Below are positions 59,238-64,000 of a DNA stretch of 64,000 nucleotides, piece by piece. The notes below the pieces were generated by a model. The model made no database searches. It worked only from the letters and a program-made list of their open reading frames with translations, and was not told the origin of the DNA. The first letter of the stretch is position 1. Each line of letters begins with the position of its first letter. The position numbers and the translations under genes were made by a program. Location of the stretch: NCBI GenBank assembly GCA_014898415.1, contig RCTD01000005.1, positions 2,108,001 to 2,172,000 of the forward strand, read 5' to 3'. This DNA comes from Stromatinia cepivora (lineage: Eukaryota; Ascomycota; Leotiomycetes; Helotiales; Sclerotiniaceae).

Positions 59238-62200
59238 TCAGAATCTTCTTTTGGAAGCTTTGGCGTTTAAAGAAGCGTTTGTTGTGTCCCCCAACTTATT
59301 GCTCCCCTGTCTCTTCAATCCTCTCAGATTACTTTTCGTCTTTGCTCCCCATCCAACCTGAAAATCGTCGTCTCCGTCGGAGTCATTCCCCCCTGATTTC
59401 TCCTTCTCCGGTTCAGGCTCAATATCACTTGAAAGGGTCAGGTCCATAACGACTTGGGGACTCTGAGGTATGTTGGAAGTTTGATGTTGAGGGTTGGTAG
59501 GTTTGGATGCCTTAGGCGTAATCTGGCCCTCTTCATCAGAAGTATCAAATGCGGCCATGATCTTCTTTGATTTGATCTCAGCTTCCTTCTTCAATTTAAC
59601 CTCAGATTTAATCTGCGCCGTTTCCAAATCCGTATCCGAATCATCAAATGCCGCTAAAACTTTCTTCCTCTTCTCACTCGCTTTGGTTGCTGAAGACTGT
59701 GTATCATCGAATGCTGCCAAAATCTTTCTACCCTTCTCAATAGCAGCTTGAGGATTCTTTGATAAAGGTTGTGAAGCACTCTTCTCATGCTTCATCAAGG
59801 ACTGAGAGGGTTGACTCGGCATTTCTTCAATAGTTGGAAAATCTTCTGATGAGGGTTCAACCATATTGTTGTTCTCAATAGGCCTATTAGATGCATTGAC
59901 TTGGCGTGGAGGAAGTTCAGGCTCATCTTCAGATACATCGCCATCGTGTGTGGCCATATCCATTGCCACGTCATCTGTTCTAGAATCATGAAGTTCCTGG
60001 CGTCGCATATTCTCAAAACTGAAATCTGGTTGCCGTCCATGGTCGGCGACCAAACTTGTGAATGATGATTGCCCCGACAATTTTGGATCCGCTGTCCTGC
60101 AATCTACCTCGATCGTATCAAGTGTTAGGTCTGTCTCAACTGGACTGGCAGCCTTTCTTCGTGGCTGAAGGGCTTCCCACTGCGCCTGAGCCTTATCAAC
60201 GTTGATTTTCTTGGTGGGTGGCTTGGTATGAATGCCTGGTACGATGGAGGTTGCTTGTAGCATATTTTTAGACACGTCCTTCCGTAAAGTTGTTTCAGAC
60301 TCTTGATCTTCAATTATTTCTGGTTTATCTTGAGCTGGAGCGCTTGAAGGTTCTTGAGAACCGACAGTGTGCCAGCTCGATTGTTGCCTGTCCGGGGAAG
60401 TTGTAGGTTGCCGTTGTCGAACCGGTGAGCTTGAGCCAAAGCCATTGAATTTTGGTGAAAATGAAGTGTCGTCAATTTCGGCCATTATTTCCGTCCTCAT
60501 TTCATCGAGCGTTGGCGCCTCATCACGCTTTTCCAAACCATCAGGAGCAAAGTCACGAATTATGGAGGAGGGTACATTGGAGCGGAAACCAGCCTCCTTG
60601 ATAAGATTTGAGATATCTTCTTTAGCACTATCTGTGATTGATTCCGGTAATGCTTCAGCTTCCAGATACTCTAGCTTCGAGTTACGTGGCGTACTGATTA
60701 CGTCCACGATTTCGGCGGATGCAGGTGGGTCTGTGTCAAAATACTGCGTCTCAGTGACATGAGAGCACTGTATTTCATCTACTTTTTCGTTGCTTAAAGT
60801 CACTGATTCATCAGTCGACATGCCAGATTTGGAAATTTCGGTCGACAGGCTTACTGGCGCAGGGGCGACAATCTTGGGTTCGACAAGCTCGTTGAAGGTG
60901 ACGACCATTTCTCCATTGTCCTCTTCCTCTTCCTCTTCTTCCTCGTCAGGCATTTCAAACTTGCCCCAAATCCTCTGTCCGTTCTCATCGTAATGCTTCA
61001 CAGGGTGATTTCTGTCTCTTCTTGCCAAGGAAACTGAGATACTACCGTTGTCGTCGACTGAAAAAACAGAGGCCGTGCGATAAGCTGAAATTTGCGGCTG
61101 CCATTTTGTGGTTTCGTCCATGAGCATTTGCTTGAAAGCAATGATCATCCCTGACTGTACCGCGTTCGCTTCTAGGTCTGGCAAGGTGGCTGGATCTTCT
61201 GGAAGTTCGACCAGATCAGGGGTTTCTTGAATAAGATCTCCTATCTCAGGCCTGTGTTCCACACTTTCAACTTGTCTTGCTGGCGGTTCCGTCGATTGTG
61301 TCTCCATGGCATCTTCCTCATAGCTTGGCTGGTAAGATTCGTCAAAATACTCCTCTTGTTCTTCAGGGTAATTTTGCTTTCCCTTGCGTCGCTTTCGCTT
61401 TTTTGAACCTTGGGACTCTTCATTGTACGTTTGGGCCTGGTTCTTCCTCTTGCCCCCTCCATGGTTTTGCTGCTGGGGATCCCATCGTTGAACGAATGGA
61501 AATGGAGGTTCACTTAATACAATACCTTCTTGACAACATTCGACTGCTCGATAGACAATCTTATCTCTCCATAAATCATCATCAACAGCGGGAGTGTCAG
61601 TCTGTTGGATTGAAGGCTCTTCGGGTGTATTAATAGTTTTCGGAACTCGAACATCTTTCATCAAGTCACTACGAAGCTTATCCTCGTCTTTCTTCGTCTT
61701 GGGGTTCTTCATACCAAGTGCCCCAAACAATAATCGACGACCAGCACCTACGTCTAGCTTTGATCGTCGTGAAGCTGCTGGTTGATCTGCACTTGTTGGC
61801 GTAGGGTTGGAATTCCCTTGCAAAGGCACCTCAGCTATATTGGAATCTGCACCAGGTTCCGTGTGCGTATCTTTGACAGTCTTGGGAGCGCCGCTAACCA
61901 TTTCCGGGACATCAACATCCATGATATCAACCACGGCCTTGCCGCTTCTCGGGGACACCTCAATACCACCCGATGCAAGAGATGCAAGCAATTCACGTCT
62001 ACGAGCGTCAAACTCATCGGCTTCGGAGAGTGCCTTTCTTGTTCCATTCTCAATTTTAGCGGAGTTAGTATTGGCTCTCAGGGTTGCGAGTGCAGCAAAT
62101 GCATCCTCAGCAGAAGTGCTTTCATTAACCTCCAGCCGTTTGAATTCTGATGCCGTGGTGTCCTCTGGAAGGATACCTCTCTCTTTAAGTTTAGCAAGTG

Positions 62201-64000
62201 CGATACCTTGTTTGCGGCGTTGATTTCTGGATTGCGTCGCTTTTTTACCCTGTCTAGGAGGCACTGGCGTTCGGGATTTTGGAGGAACTACGTCGGTAGA
62301 TGGGTTAGGCTTTGACTTGGTGGCATTAATTTCTGGCGCAGCCAGTTTACTCGATTTGACTTCCGGTGGTCCATCGTCACTGGAGGAATCGCTCGAAGAA
62401 TCGCTATCGCTATCACTATCAGATGATGATGATGCGTCAACAGCTTCACTGGAATCGTCTGCGCTAGTTGAATCATCACTACTGCTACTATCCCCGCTAC
62501 TTGATTCGGCCTCGGAGGACGAATCTGACGAATCGTCACTATCAATAGTGATTTCATCATCGTTTGACTTGAGATCTATTGCTGGTGTAGATGTAAGGCC
62601 ACTGCTCAAACCTCCCTTGATGACACCGGCACCTTTCTCACTGTCAGAAACAGTCTTATTGTTAGAGAAAGTTCTTCTACCATTACTGGTAGAAGTAGTT
62701 TTACAGTTGGAAATAGTTTCAAACTTGGTAAGTTTTGACTTAACATTGGGAGAGCCATCCATAGCTTCAGCCATGTAAGACAATGCTTTGCCGGACTTGA
62801 TTGACCCCGGCGGTAAGCCGTGCTGGTCATAGTGTGAAAGCAACGCATCTTCCTCCTCGGAGCCAGATTCTTCATCGTCTAAATCCATCACGTTAGCTGG
62901 TGCGGGGTAAATCTGTTTAGACGCGATTCCTGTTTCACCGCTCTTAGAAATTCGGTCCTTAGACAAGGGCTGCGAAGACTTGGAATGGCAAGAAGACATT
63001 TGCAAAATAGAGCTCTTCGACTGGGCAGGAACGTATCCCCGAGCTAAAGCCTCAAAGGCTTGGGATATATCTCCATCAGATCCTTCTAGAACAAATTTGA
63101 CAACAGCAATAGAAGCCTTGGGAAACGCCGTATGCAACTTAATTATCTTCGCTTTTGTTGATGCGTTCTTCAAATTCGAAAGAACAGCTTGATCGGCAGT
63201 AGATAGCTCGTCAACCTTGCCTGAGTTTTCCACGCCATAGTCGGGAGCGCTCGAGGTCGGCTGATCATCTTGAAAACCCTCAAACCCCTCCGACTCTTCC
63301 TCCTCAAAACCTGGCTCAAAATCTTCATCATCTTCTTCGTCGTCATCTTCAAAATCCGCGTGTAGAACAAGTTGTTGACTGCTCCTATTCTCAACCCCCG
63401 CATCACTCTCTTCATCATCATCTTCAAAATCTGCATGAATAACTAATTGTCGATTGTCTGTATCTTCAATTTCCTCATCGCTTTCTTCTTCGTGCTCATC
63501 ATCGTCTCCATCTGGCTCAAAATCATCGTCTTCGTCATCTTCATCATTCTCGTTTTCATCAAGTTTTGATTGCAAGGCAATTCTTTTGGCTGCTGGTTCA
63601 GCATCTGCCGCGTCCTCAGTTAACAAATTCTCTTCGTCCTCCTCATCGAACGTGATTCTGCGGCGTTTGCGAGGTGGGATATCAATTGCTGGACGGTTTA
63701 CTGGTCTCCTCAACATAGGCCTTCCAAATGCGACACCGTCGACCAAATGTTTCCCATCCGATGAAATTTGATGCCTTCCAGATATCCTTCGCACTCGTAG
63801 ATCATGGGTAAGAAGCGGGCGTATGCTAGAGATGGGTATTAGAATATATTTTTCGCAGACGCGTATTAAATGCTAGACCAAACTTACATTACTTCATCTT
63901 CTTCCTTCATTACTTTGCCCACAGGCTGAAAGTGTAAACATTCATAGTTAACGCCTTCTTTTCCCTTCACCTCAACAGCATAATCCTCCATTCCCCATTC
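59238..64000 (-). CDS. Coilin-like nuclear protein, 5' end cut by the window
   Basis: Two exons are visible (63888-64000 partial, 59238-63825; intron 62 bp), giving 1566 residues so far. The N-terminal piece (GMEDYAVEVKGKEG, YECLHFQPVGKVMKEEDEV, then IRPLLTHDLRVRRISGRHQI) reads like the ubiquitin-fold N-terminal domain of coilin. Long acidic and Ser/Asp-rich segments follow. A CUE/UBA-like piece (KIIKLHTAFPKASIAVVKFV) and a basic RNQRRKQGIALAKLKERGIL come next. Then PPFPFVQRWDP and a Tudor-like stretch (GMIIAFKQMLMDETTKWQPQ ... AYRTASVFSVDDNGSISVSL), as in coilin C-terminal domains. Coilin scaffolds Cajal bodies and binds snRNPs. The C-terminal third carries three copies of a KK[IV][LM]AAFD motif. 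Orthology to coilin is inference from domain order. Confidence 0.72.

Noticed and set aside
62317..62778. Ser/Leu-rich plus-strand frames across the coilin-like gene
   Set aside because: They mirror Asp/Ser codons of the real minus-strand gene.
1..64000. tRNA, rRNA or CRISPR features
   Set aside because: No cloverleaf with paired A and B boxes was recognised on reading. Tandem repeats present are microsatellites or retroelement arrays without regular spacers.

Overview
The window is nuclear DNA of a filamentous ascomycete. The genes have short GT-AG introns, mostly 47-82 bp, with CTAAC-like branch points. The proteins are fungal: Rfc1, mitochondrial uL16, Tfb5, a Kre6/Skn1-type glucan-synthesis protein, uL3, a GH51 arabinofuranosidase and two MFS transporters. 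Gene islands of ordinary base composition alternate with very AT-rich repeat blocks carrying C-to-T / G-to-A decay, as left by repeat-induced point mutation (RIP). The overall style suggests Leotiomycetes (Sclerotiniaceae-like), but that placement is inference.

Layout. 1-6.4 kb is a decayed retrotransposon nest on the minus strand: a Copia element whose LTR interrupts the RNase H region of a Gypsy element. 6.8-21 kb is a gene island: dienoyl-CoA isomerase (+), an 11-knuckle CCHC zinc-finger protein (-), an aldo-keto reductase (+), RFC1 (-), mitochondrial uL16 (+) and TFB5 (-). 21-33.9 kb is sparser: a broken secreted-protein gene, a one-pass membrane protein with two PPxY motifs, an F-box protein, a DHA2 drug-type transporter and an unrecognised 220-residue protein. 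33.9-44 kb is gene-poor. It holds a long-inverted-repeat (foldback) element split by a small non-autonomous LTR element with two 190-bp LTRs and a perfect 5-bp target duplication.

44-51 kb carries the Kre6/Skn1-type protein, cytosolic ribosomal protein uL3, a small ORF broken by one TGA and a conserved-looking 161-residue protein. 51.8-56.7 kb is a divergent pair, sugar transporter (-) and GH51 alpha-L-arabinofuranosidase (+), sharing a 778-bp promoter region that contains CreA-type motifs; it looks like an arabinose/hemicellulose-use module. After a small predicted GPI-type secreted protein (-), the window ends in a very large acidic protein (-), cut at its 5' end, that looks like a fungal coilin.

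Gene models were built by hand from splice sites, and each joined reading frame closes exactly. The island genes are mostly housekeeping functions (replication, transcription/repair, translation, wall synthesis, beta-oxidation), with transport and sugar-use genes between them. I saw no tRNA, rRNA or CRISPR features.
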